This document shows positions 1-10,900 of a DNA stretch of 64,000 nt, piece after piece (the stretch's first letter is position 1; each line of letters opens with the position of its first letter). The notes below the pieces were generated by a model. That model ran no database searches. It saw nothing but the letters and a program-made list of their open reading frames with translations, and was not told the DNA's origin. This DNA is from Phaeosaccion multiseriatum (lineage: Eukaryota > Ochrophyta, other classes): assembly GCA_965112735.1 (NCBI GenBank), contig OZ218955.1:1-64000 (forward strand). The letters run 5' to 3'. Both the position numbers and the translations under genes were made by a program.

Positions 1-3000
1 GCCTGGCCCTGGCCTGGCCTGGCCCTGGCCTGGCCTGGCCTGGCCTGGCCTGGCCTGGCCTGGCCTGGCCAACCTGGCCCTAACCCTAACCCTAACCCTG
101 GCCTGGCCTGGCCTGGCCCCTGGCCTGGCCTGGCCTGGCCTGGCCTGGCCTGGCCTGGCCTGGCCCTGGCCCCTGGCCCTGGCCCTGGCCTGGCCTGGCC
201 TGGCCTGGCCCTGGCCCTGGCCCTGGCCTGGCCCTGGCCTGGCCTGGCCTGGCCCTGGCCTGGCCTGGCCTGGCCTGGCCTGGCCTGGCCTGGCCTGGCC
301 TGGCCTGGCCTGGCCTGGCCTGGCCTGGCCTGGCCTGGCCTGGCCTGGCCTGGCCTGGCCTGGCCTGGCCTGGCCTGGCCTGGCCTGGCCTGGCCTGGCC
401 TGGCCTGGCCTGGCCTGGCCTGGCCTGGCCTGGCCTGGCCTGGCCTGGCCTGGCCTGGCCTGGCCTGGCCTGGCCTGGCCTGGCCTGGCCTGGCCTGGCC
501 TGGCCTGGCCTGGCCTGGCCTGGCCTGGCCTGGCCTGGCCTGGCCTGGCCTGGCCTGGCCTGGCCTGGCCTGGCCTGGCCTGGCCTGGCCTGGCCTGGCC
601 TGGCCTGGCCTGGCCTGGCCTGGCCTGGCCTGGCCTGGCCTGGCCTGGCCTGGCCTGGCCTGGCCTGGCCTGGCCTGGCCTGGCCTGGCCTGGCCTGGCC
701 TGGCCTGGCCTGGCCTGGCCTGGCCTGGCCTGGCCTGGCCTGGCCTGGCCTGGCCTGGCCTGGCCTGGCCTGGCCTGGCCTGGCCTGGCCTGGCCTGGCC
801 TGGCCTGGCCTGGCCTGGCCTGGCCTGGCCTGGCCTGGCCTGGCCTGGCCTGGCCTGGCCTGGCCTGGCCTGGCCTGGCCTGGCCTGGCCTGGCCTGGCC
901 TGGCCTGGCCTGGCCTGGCCTGGCCTGGCCTGGCCTGGCCTGGCCTGGCCTGGCCTGGCCTGGCCTGGCCTGGCCTGGCCTGGCCTGGCCTGGCCTGGCC
1001 TGGCCTGGCCTGGCCTGGCCTGGCCTGGCCTGGCCTGGCCTGGCCTGGCCTGGCCTGGCCTGGCCTGGCCTGGCCTGGCCTGGCCTGGCCTGGCCTGGCC
1101 TGGCCTGGCCTGGCCTGGCCTGGCCTGGCCTGGCCTGGCCTGGCCTGGCCTGGCCTGGCCTGGCCTGGCCTGGCCTGGCCTGGCCTGGCCTGGCCTGGCC
1201 TGGCCTGGCCTGGCCTGGCCTGGCCTGGCCTGGCCTGGCCTGGCCTGGCCTGGCCTGGCCTGGCCTGGCCTGGCCTGGCCTGGCCTGGCCTGGCCTGGCC
1301 TGGCCTGGCCTGGCCTGGCCTGGCCTGGCCTGGCCTGGCCTGGCCTGGCCTGGCCTGGCCTGGCCTGGCCTGGCCTGGCCTGGCCTGGCCTGGCCTGGCC
1401 TGGCCTGGCCTGGCCTGGCCTGGCCTGGCCTGGCCTGGCCTGGCCTGGCCTGGCCTGGCCTGGCCTGGCCTGGCCTGGCCTGGCCTGGCCTGGCCTGGCC
1501 TGGCCTGGCCTGGCCTGGCCTGGCCTGGCCTGGCCTGGCCTGGCCTGGCCTGGCCTGGCCTGGCCTGGCCTGGCCTGGCCTGGCCTGGCCTGGCCTGGCC
1601 TGGCCTGGCCTGGCCTGGCCTGGCCTGGCCTGGCCTGGCCTGGCCTGGCCTGGCCTGGCCTGGCCTGGCCTGGCCTGGCCTGGCCTGGCCTGGCCTGGCC
1701 TGGCCTGGCCTGGCCTGGCCTGGCCTGGCCTGGCCTGGCCTGGCCTGGCCTGGCCTGGCCTGGCCTGGCCTGGCCTGGCCTGGCCTGGCCTGGCCTGGCC
1801 TGGCCTGGCCTGGCCTGGCCTGGCCTGGCCTGGCCTGGCCTGGCCTGGCCTGGCCTGGCCTGGCCTGGCCTGGCCTGGCCTGGCCTGGCCTGGCCTGGCC
1901 TGGCCTGGCCTGGCCTGGCCTGGCCTGGCCTGGCCTGGCCTGGCCTGGCCTGGCCTGGCCTGGCCTGGCCTGGCCTGGCCTGGCCTGGCCTGGCCTGGCC
2001 TGGCCTGGCCTGGCCTGGCCTGGCCTGGCCTGGCCTGGCCTGGCCTGGCCTGGCCTGGCCTGGCCTGGCCTGGCCTGGCCTGGCCTGGCCTGGCCTGGCC
2101 TGGCCTGGCCTGGCCTGGCCTGGCCTGGCCTGGCCTGGCCTGGCCTGGCCTGGCCTGGCCTGGCCTGGCCTGGCCTGGCCTGGCCTGGCCTGGCCTGGCC
2201 TGGCCTGGCCTGGCCTGGCCTGGCCTGGCCTGGCCTGGCCTGGCCTGGCCTGGCCTGGCCTGGCCTGGCCTGGCCTGGCCTGGCCTGGCCTGGCCTGGCC
2301 TGGCCTGGCCTGGCCTGGCCTGGCCTGGCCTGGCCTGGCCTGGCCTGGCCTGGCCTGGCCTGGCCTGGCCTGGCCTGGCCTGGCCTGGCCTGGCCTGGCC
2401 TGGCCTGGCCTGGCCTGGCCTGGCCTGGCCTGGCCTGGCCTGGCCTGGCCTGGCCTGGCCTGGCCTGGCCTGGCCTGGCCTGGCCTGGCCTGGCCTGGCC
2501 TGGCCTGGCCTGGCCTGGCCTGGCCTGGCCTGGCCTGGCCTGGCCTGGCCTGGCCTGGCCTGGCCTGGCCTGGCCTGGCCTGGCCTGGCCTGGCCTGGCC
2601 TGGCCTGGCCTGGCCTGGCCTGGCCTGGCCTGGCCTGGCCTGGCCTGGCCTGGCCTGGCCTGGCCTGGCCTGGCCTGGCCTGGCCTGGCCTGGCCTGGCC
2701 TGGCCTGGCCTGGCCTGGCCTGGCCTGGCCTGGCCTGGCCTGGCCTGGCCTGGCCTGGCCTGGCCTGGCCTGGCCTGGCCTGGCCTGGCCTGGCCTGGCC
2801 TGGCCTGGCCTGGCCTGGCCTGGCCTGGCCTGGCCTGGCCTGGCCTGGCCTGGCCTGGCCTGGCCTGGCCTGGCCTGGCCTGGCCTGGCCTGGCCTGGCC
2901 TGGCCTGGCCTGGCCTGGCCTGGCCTGGCCTGGCCTGGCCTGGCCTGGCCTGGCCTGGCCTGGCCTGGCCTGGCCTGGCCTGGCCTGGCCTGGCCTGGCC

Positions 3001-6000
3001 TGGCCTGGCCTGGCCTGGCCTGGCCTGGCCTGGCCTGGCCTGGCCTGGCCTGGCCTGGCCTGGCCTGGCCTGGCCTGGCCTGGCCTGGCCTGGCCTGGCC
3101 TGGCCTGGCCTGGCCTGGCCTGGCCTGGCCTGGCCTGGCCTGGCCTGGCCTGGCCTGGCCTGGCCTGGCCTGGCCTGGCCTGGCCTGGCCTGGCCTGGCC
3201 TGGCCTGGCCTGGCCTGGCCTGGCCTGGCCTGGCCTGGCCTGGCCTGGCCTGGCCTGGCCTGGCCTGGCCTGGCCTGGCCTGGCCTGGCCTGGCCTGGCC
3301 TGGCCTGGCCTGGCCTGGCCTGGCCTGGCCTGGCCTGGCCTGGCCTGGCCTGGCCTGGCCTGGCCTGGCCTGGCCTGGCCTGGCCTGGCCTGGCCTGGCC
3401 TGGCCTGGCCTGGCCTGGCCTGGCCTGGCCTGGCCTGGCCTGGCCTGGCCTGGCCTGGCCTGGCCTGGCCTGGCCTGGCCTGGCCTGGCCTGGCCTGGCC
3501 TGGCCTGGCCTGGCCTGGCCTGGCCTGGCCTGGCCTGGCCTGGCCTGGCCTGGCCTGGCCTGGCCTGGCCTGGCCTGGCCTGGCCTGGCCTGGCCTGGCC
3601 TGGCCTGGCCTGGCCTGGCCTGGCCTGGCCTGGCCTGGCCTGGCCTGGCCTGGCCTGGCCTGGCCTGGCCTGGCCTGGCCTGGCCTGGCCTGGCCTGGCC
3701 TGGCCTGGCCTGGCCTGGCCTGGCCTGGCCTGGCCTGGCCTGGCCTGGCCTGGCCTGGCCTGGCCTGGCCTGGCCTGGCCTGGCCTGGCCTGGCCTGGCC
3801 TGGCCTGGCCTGGCCTGGCCTGGCCTGGCCTGGCCTGGCCTGGCCTGGCCTGGCCTGGCCTGGCCTGGCCTGGCCTGGCCTGGCCTGGCCTGGCCTGGCC
3901 TGGCCTGGCCTGGCCTGGCCTGGCCTGGCCTGGCCTGGCCTGGCCTGGCCTGGCCTGGCCTGGCCTGGCCTGGCCTGGCCTGGCCTGGCCTGGCCTGGCC
4001 TGGCCTGGCCTGGCCTGGCCTGGCCTGGCCTGGCCTGGCCTGGCCTGGCCTGGCCTGGCCTGGCCTGGCCTGGCCTGGCCTGGCCTGGCCTGGCCTGGCC
4101 TGGCCTGGCCTGGCCTGGCCTGGCCTGGCCTGGCCTGGCCTGGCCTGGCCTGGCCTGGCCTGGCCTGGCCTGGCCTGGCCTGGCCTGGCCTGGCCTGGCC
4201 TGGCCTGGCCTGGCCTGGCCTGGCCTGGCCTGGCCTGGCCTGGCCTGGCCTGGCCTGGCCTGGCCTGGCCTGGCCTGGCCTGGCCTGGCCTGGCCTGGCC
4301 TGGCCTGGCCTGGCCTGGCCTGGCCTGGCCTGGCCTGGCCTGGCCTGGCCTGGCCTGGCCTGGCCTGGCCTGGCCTGGCCTGGCCTGGCCTGGCCTGGCC
4401 TGGCCTGGCCTGGCCTGGCCTGGCCTGGCCTGGCCTGGCCTGGCCTGGCCTGGCCTGGCCTGGCCTGGCCTGGCCTGGCCTGGCCTGGCCTGGCCTGGCC
4501 TGGCCTGGCCTGGCCTGGCCTGGCCTGGCCTGGCCTGGCCTGGCCTGGCCTGGCCTGGCCTGGCCTGGCCTGGCCTGGCCTGGCCTGGCCTGGCCTGGCC
4601 TGGCCTGGCCTGGCCTGGCCTGGCCTGGCCTGGCCTGGCCTGGCCTGGCCTGGCCTGGCCTGGCCTGGCCTGGCCTGGCCTGGCCTGGCCTGGCCTGGCC
4701 TGGCCTGGCCTGGCCTGGCCTGGCCTGGCCTGGCCTGGCCTGGCCTGGCCTGGCCTGGCCTGGCCTGGCCTGGCCTGGCCTGGCCTGGCCTGGCCTGGCC
4801 TGGCCTGGCCTGGCCTGGCCTGGCCTGGCCTGGCCTGGCCTGGCCTGGCCTGGCCTGGCCTGGCCTGGCCTGGCCTGGCCTGGCCTGGCCTGGCCTGGCC
4901 TGGCCTGGCCTGGCCTGGCCTGGCCTGGCCTGGCCTGGCCTGGCCTGGCCTGGCCTGGCCTGGCCTGGCCTGGCCTGGCCTGGCCTGGCCTGGCCTGGCC
5001 TGGCCTGGCCTGGCCTGGCCTGGCCTGGCCTGGCCTGGCCTGGCCTGGCCTGGCCTGGCCTGGCCTGGCCTGGCCTGGCCTGGCCTGGCCTGGCCTGGCC
5101 TGGCCTGGCCTGGCCTGGCCTGGCCTGGCCTGGCCTGGCCTGGCCTGGCCTGGCCTGGCCTGGCCTGGCCTGGCCTGGCCTGGCCTGGCCTGGCCTGGCC
5201 TGGCCTGGCCTGGCCTGGCCTGGCCTGGCCTGGCCTGGCCTGGCCTGGCCTGGCCTGGCCTGGCCTGGCCTGGCCTGGCCTGGCCTGGCCTGGCCTGGCC
5301 TGGCCTGGCCTGGCCTGGCCTGGCCTGGCCTGGCCTGGCCTGGCCTGGCCTGGCCTGGCCTGGCCTGGCCTGGCCTGGCCTGGCCTGGCCTGGCCTGGCC
5401 TGGCCTGGCCTGGCCTGGCCTGGCCTGGCCTGGCCTGGCCTGGCCTGGCCTGGCCTGGCCTGGCCTGGCCTGGCCTGGCCTGGCCTGGCCTGGCCTGGCC
5501 TGGCCTGGCCTGGCCTGGCCTGGCCTGGCCTGGCCTGGCCTGGCCTGGCCTGGCCTGGCCTGGCCTGGCCTGGCCTGGCCTGGCCTGGCCTGGCCTGGCC
5601 TGGCCTGGCCTGGCCTGGCCTGGCCTGGCCTGGCCTGGCCTGGCCTGGCCTGGCCTGGCCTGGCCTGGCCTGGCCTGGCCTGGCCTGGCCTGGCCTGGCC
5701 TGGCCTGGCCTGGCCTGGCCTGGCCTGGCCTGGCCTGGCCTGGCCTGGCCTGGCCTGGCCTGGCCTGGCCTGGCCTGGCCTGGCCTGGCCTGGCCTGGCC
5801 TGGCCTGGCCTGGCCTGGCCTGGCCTGGCCTGGCCTGGCCTGGCCTGGCCTGGCCTGGCCTGGCCTGGCCTGGCCTGGCCTGGCCTGGCCTGGCCTGGCC
5901 TGGCCTGGCCTGGCCTGGCCTGGCCTGGCCTGGCCTGGCCTGGCCTGGCCTGGCCTGGCCTGGCCTGGCCTGGCCTGGCCTGGCCTGGCCTGGCCTGGCC

Positions 6001-6969
6001 TGGCCTGGCCTGGCCTGGCCTGGCCTGGCCTGGCCTGGCCTGGCCTGGCCTGGCCTGGCCTGGCCTGGCCTGGCCTGGCCTGGCCTGGCCTGGCCTGGCC
6101 TGGCCTGGCCTGGCCTGGCCTGGCCTGGCCTGGCCTGGCCTGGCCTGGCCTGGCCTGGCCTGGCCTGGCCTGGCCTGGCCTGGCCTGGCCTGGCCTGGCC
6201 TGGCCTGGCCTGGCCTGGCCTGGCCTGGCCTGGCCTGGCCTGGCCTGGCCTGGCCTGGCCTGGCCTGGCCTGGCCTGGCCTGGCCTGGCCTGGCCTGGCC
6301 TGGCCTGGCCTGGCCTGGCCTGGCCTGGCCTGGCCTGGCCTGGCCTGGCCTGGCCTGGCCTGGCCTGGCCTGGCCTGGCCTGGCCTGGCCTGGCCTGGCC
6401 TGGCCTGGCCTGGCCTGGCCTGGCCTGGCCTGGCCTGGCCTGGCCTGGCCTGGCCTGGCCTGGCCTGGCCTGGCCTGGCCTGGCCTGGCCTGGCCTGGCC
6501 TGGCCTGGCCTGGCCTGGCCTGGCCTGGCCTGGCCTGGCCTGGCCTGGCCTGGCCTGGCCTGGCCTGGCCTGGCCTGGCCTGGCCTGGCCTGGCCTGGCC
6601 TGGCCTGGCCTGGCCTGGCCTGGCCTGGCCTGGCCTGGCCTGGCCTGGCCTGGCCTGGCCTGGCCTGGCCTGGCCTGGCCTGGCCTGGCCTGGCCTGGCC
6701 TGGCCTGGCCTGGCCTGGCCTGGCCTGGCCTGGCCTGGCCTGGCCTGGCCTGGCCTGGCCTGGCCTGGCCTGGCCTGGCCTGGCCTGGCCTGGCCTGGCC
6801 TGGCCTGGCCTGGCCTGGCCTGGCCTGGCCTGGCCTGGCCTGGCCTGGCCTGGCCTGGCCTGGCCTGGCCTGGCCTGGCCTGGCCTGGCCTGGCCTGGCC
6901 TGGCCTGGCCTGGCCTGGCCTGGCCTGGCCTGGCCTGGCCCTGGCCTGGCCTGGCCTGGCCTGGCCTGG
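1..6969. repeat. CCTGG pentamer array (probable mis-called telomere)
   Basis: Almost 7 kb of uninterrupted CCTGG pentamers with no point variation from about 290 to 6940. The edges contain hexamer forms (CCCTGG), and a genuine CCCTAA block is embedded at 78-99. The array abuts true CCCTAA repeats at 6970. Nanopore base-callers are known to miscall CCCTAA telomere repeats as CCCTGG. A collapsed homopolymer C would turn that into CCTGG. I therefore read this as telomere with wrong base calls rather than a real satellite; a genuine subtelomeric satellite remains possible. Confidence 0.9.
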
Positions 6970-7100
6970 CCCTAACCCTAACCCTGGCCTAGGCCTGGCC
7001 CTAACCCTAACCCTAACCCTAACCCTAACCCTAACCCTAACCCTAACCCTAACCCTAACCCTAACCCTAACCCTAACCCTAACCCTAACCCTAACCCTAA
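6970..7100. repeat. Telomere repeat, CCCTAA (TTAGGG type)
   Basis: About 20 CCCTAA units, interrupted once by CCCTGGCCTAGGCCTGG near 6984-7000. CCCTAA reading inward on the plus strand is the strand expected at a left chromosome end. The unit is the TTAGGG telomere type. Unique sequence begins at 7101. Confidence 0.93.
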
Positions 7101-7927
7101 GGCACTGCAGGGGGTTCTGAAACTAAGAACATTGCTGAGGGCAAGGCCGAGAGATGTGGTGAAGCTGGGGCAGGCTCAATTACGTAATATTAGGTAGGCA
7201 GGACAGTAAGTCAATGATGTGGGACGCGGCCTTTTTAGGGCCTGGTTGGCCGCTCCGCACTCCTGAACCCGATAAGACCAAGTGGATAGGTCTCATTAAA
7301 CAAGGAGGCTGTCCAGGTTCTTAGGGTGGGATAGCCCTTGTTATCAATATACTTGGTGCCAGCATTGGACTCTTCTCTTCTCGCTCCCCTATTGGGACCG
7401 CGAACGCAGCGCTCAGCTTGGGGGTGCCTTCCTCCTCTTAATAGAGGGAGGTACCGGCCCCACAGAGAGCGAAGGGCACTGCTGCCGCTGCTCCGAAGGG
7501 CAAGAGGACGAGGAAGACCCAAACATCCGTAACTGTATTCGGGTGCCATCTAAAAATCGAGCATCGGCTCGTACTTGAGGGCTCTTTTGTACCAGAGCAT
7601 TACCAGTGAGGAACAGCACACAGGATTCACCCCAATACACCGCACACGAGTTTTGGGTATCAACACCCTCGTTTGGAGACTTGAGACCAATCGCTAGCTA
7701 CAGCTCGCACAACGCACAAAGTCCACATGGCGCCCACAGGAGTAAGCCCCAAGTTCGATGTGTGTGTCTCTATCTATTGTCTATGCTCGCTATTCTTTCA
7801 CAATCACATCTCTGTGCATTTCATTGCGTCCCTCGAGTTCCAAAAAGTCACAAATCGGATACAAATGCCGATGGCGTGAGGGCTCAGGCGAGGGGATGGC
7901 AGTGGATGGGCGGCTCAGAAGGGCGCC
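7101..7927. other. Subtelomeric unique sequence, no gene recognised
   Basis: About 0.83 kb between the telomere and the stop codon of the calpain gene. Short open frames exist on both strands but none shows recognisable domains or splice structure. A copy of the dispersed GGATGGCAGTGGATGG motif lies at 7893-7910. This stretch should include the 3' UTR and polyadenylation site of the calpain gene. Confidence 0.5.
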
Positions 7928-10900
7928 TCAGAAGGGCGCCAGGCCGGAGAGGGGCGGGTCTGAGAAACAGAGCAGAGTGAAGGGCGCCTCCACTGGGGCG
8001 AAGGTACTGACGACCGCCACATATCGCCGGCCTGGCTCAAAGTGTAGCTCGAACAGGGGCGTGGCCGTGCCGCACACGCTGTCCATGTACACGCCGCCGC
8101 AAGAGGTCGAGGCCGCGGGAGGGGGGCTCGCCAAGGAACTGTCCTTGCTGGGCTTGGCGCGGGGGTTGAGCTGGGGGGGGGGGAGGGAGGAAGGGGCAGG
8201 GCAAGGCAGAGGAGCAAAGGGGGGAGAGCAGAAGTGAGGGAGGAGGAATACCTGTGCCGCTCAACAGACGCAGACACAGGCACAGGCACACACTCGCGCG
8301 CACACCCTGACGCACACCCTGGCGCACCAAGGCTCCCATCGTATCAGCTGCTCACCTGGCCTCGCTCGTCCACGGGGTACACGGCGACATTCATGGCCGG
8401 CCTCCCCTCGGGAAAAGGGCCCGCCCCCTCGGGGACGAGCAGGCGCAGCAGCACCCTGGTGGGCCTCTGCTGCGCCCCCCCTCCCGGCCGCAGCTCGAAC
8501 TTTGGATTGTCGAGGTATCGGCCGTGGTTGCTGCACCCCGCCGCGGAGCCGCTCAAGTGGTCCCAGCGCCCCTGCACTGTCTGCTCAACCATGCCGGCTC
8601 CCTCGGGCAGCAGCCGCCGGACTACTGGGGGGGCTGGGCCCTCGCTGGCCGTTTCCGTGTGCGAGATGGTGAGGAGGAAGTTGCCCTCCTGCCCGGCGCG
8701 GAAGGTGCTGCGGGGAGGGGGTTTCAGTTTCGGTTAGATCGTTAGCACATGCCAAGGCCTGCATCGCCATGCTCCGCCTTTGAGAGCGAAGGGGCGCACT
8801 CCCCGTACCTCCGATGCCCCTACCTCCCTGCCGTCTGCGGCCACCCCCCCCTCCCTGCTCCCTCCCTGCTCACCTCACGACGATCACATAGGTTCCCGGT
8901 TCCACGGTCCCCTCGGCGCAGCAGAAGCCCTCTCGGTACGCGCCGCTGCCGACTACCTCTTGCTCACGATCCACAGAGTCCACGCGGAGGGCCTCTCCTC
9001 CCTCCGTTCTGAGGAGCATGAAGTTAACTGAGTAGTCTTTGGGGGCCTGCAGCTGGATGTGCAGCCTCTGCGTGCGGCTCAGTGTGACGCTCCACTGCGG
9101 GTTGAGGCGGAAGCCCGCCCTCCCCAAACCGCCCCCCGCCGTGGATGAGTCCCAACTGCCAGCGATGGCCTGTAGGGCGGCGGGCCAGTGGGATGGCAGT
9201 GGAGGGGAACGGGTTGAGAGTTCGATCGCACCTACAGCACCCCCACAAACTCACTCACGCACTCACTCACTCACTCACTTACGCACTCACGCACCCAGTC
9301 ACTTCCTCACTCACTTACTCACTCTCTCCCTCACTCATTCCCTCTCTCACTCACGCATCCTCTCACTCACTCACTAACTCACTCTCTCGCTCAGTCCCTC
9401 CCCTCCCTCACCCACTCACTCACCCATTCCCTCACTCACTCACTCACTCACTCACTCACTCACCTGTTGGCGGTTGCCTGCGGGCGGCAGCGGCGCGAGT
9501 TTAAAGAGCGCAGTGCAAGACACGTTGAGTGTGTAGCGAAGGTCACGGAGCTTCTCGTACTGGGACACAACCAGCGTGTAGCGTCGGCTGGGGGGGGAGC
9601 CGGCGGCATCTTTACACTCCCCCTCGGGGTCCTGCCCTTGGGGGGGCAGCTCGAAGCGCACCAGCGTGTGGGGGTTGTTGGTGAAGGCTCCCTGGTACAT
9701 GGGCTTGCCCGGGTAGTACACGCGCCGCCCTTAGAGAGGAGGGGGGTGGGCAGTTGAAGAGACCCATCAGTTTGTGTGTATATCCAATCGACCGATCGCG
9801 TCTCTCCTCCCCCCCCCCCATCCACTGCCATAGTCTCTCCTCCCCCCCCGCCCACCTGCCTGCTCCCCGTCGTATACAAGCAGTGTGAGGAAGTCCCCCC
9901 CCTCGTCGTCGTCGTCGTCCCTCTCCACGCGCGTCACATGCCGACTGAGAAGCATCCACACCGTCACCGTGGACGCCTTCCCTCCCTGCCCTGCAGGGGT
10001 CTGAGGGGGGTAGGTGACGACAAGCGAGTACTGCGGGTTGCTGCCCACGGTGTACCTGTCGCTCTTGGGGCCTTGTGTGACGGGCCAAAGGGCGTGCAGC
10101 ACTGTCCTGTAGGCGAAGAGGGAGGGGTTCCAATTCATAAACACGTTGGAGAAGTAGCGAAGCACGGAGGGGAAGTCTATCCAGAACACGCCGTTGTCCT
10201 CCAGCCGCGCGGCGTGCACGTCGTATGCGAAGGCCTTCTTGAGCGCCTCCGTCCATCGCCCCCCCTGCCCGACGTCCTCCACAGAGTAGTGCCCCCTCCA
10301 GCGCTTGCGGGCCCAGGGGTTCTTCACCTGGCCACGCACGCACACACACATACAACACACACACACACGCACACACACGCACAGACCAGACAGAGATTTG
10401 GGGATTGGGCTTCTTTCCAGAGAGGAGGGGGGCAACAAGGGCACCCACCCACAACTCCATCCACTGCCATCCCCACACCTGCAGGAAGCGGATGCCCAGG
10501 GCCTCCCTCACGTCTAGGACTGCATACGCGTGGCTCGGCACCAGCCCCAGCCTGTCCGCCTCCTCCTCCTCGAGGCGGTCTGTGGACACGGTAATGAGGC
10601 AATCCCCGAACTTGTGCGCGCTCAGCAGCCGCTCCCACACGCGGCTGGCGGGCTGGTAGTTGTCCAGGGGGAGGCTCTTGCCGTCCCTCGCCCCTCCCCG
10701 GCCGCTGCCGCTGCTGCTGCTGCCGTTGCGTTTGCGGTGCTCCTCGAACATAATCTTCTCAGGCAGCCTGAAGACACGCGCGAGGGAGGCCGAGAGGGAC
10801 AGTCAGTCGGTAGTCACGTGTCCGGCGTAAGGCCCAGCGGAGGGAGATTCCCTCAGCTGCCATCAACTCACTCACCACCCGGTGAGGGCGAAGAGGTCGA

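Noticed and set aside
7235-7640. Overlapping 64-104 codon frames near the telomere
   Set aside because: No recognisable domain, conflicting strands and no splice context; I cannot support a gene.
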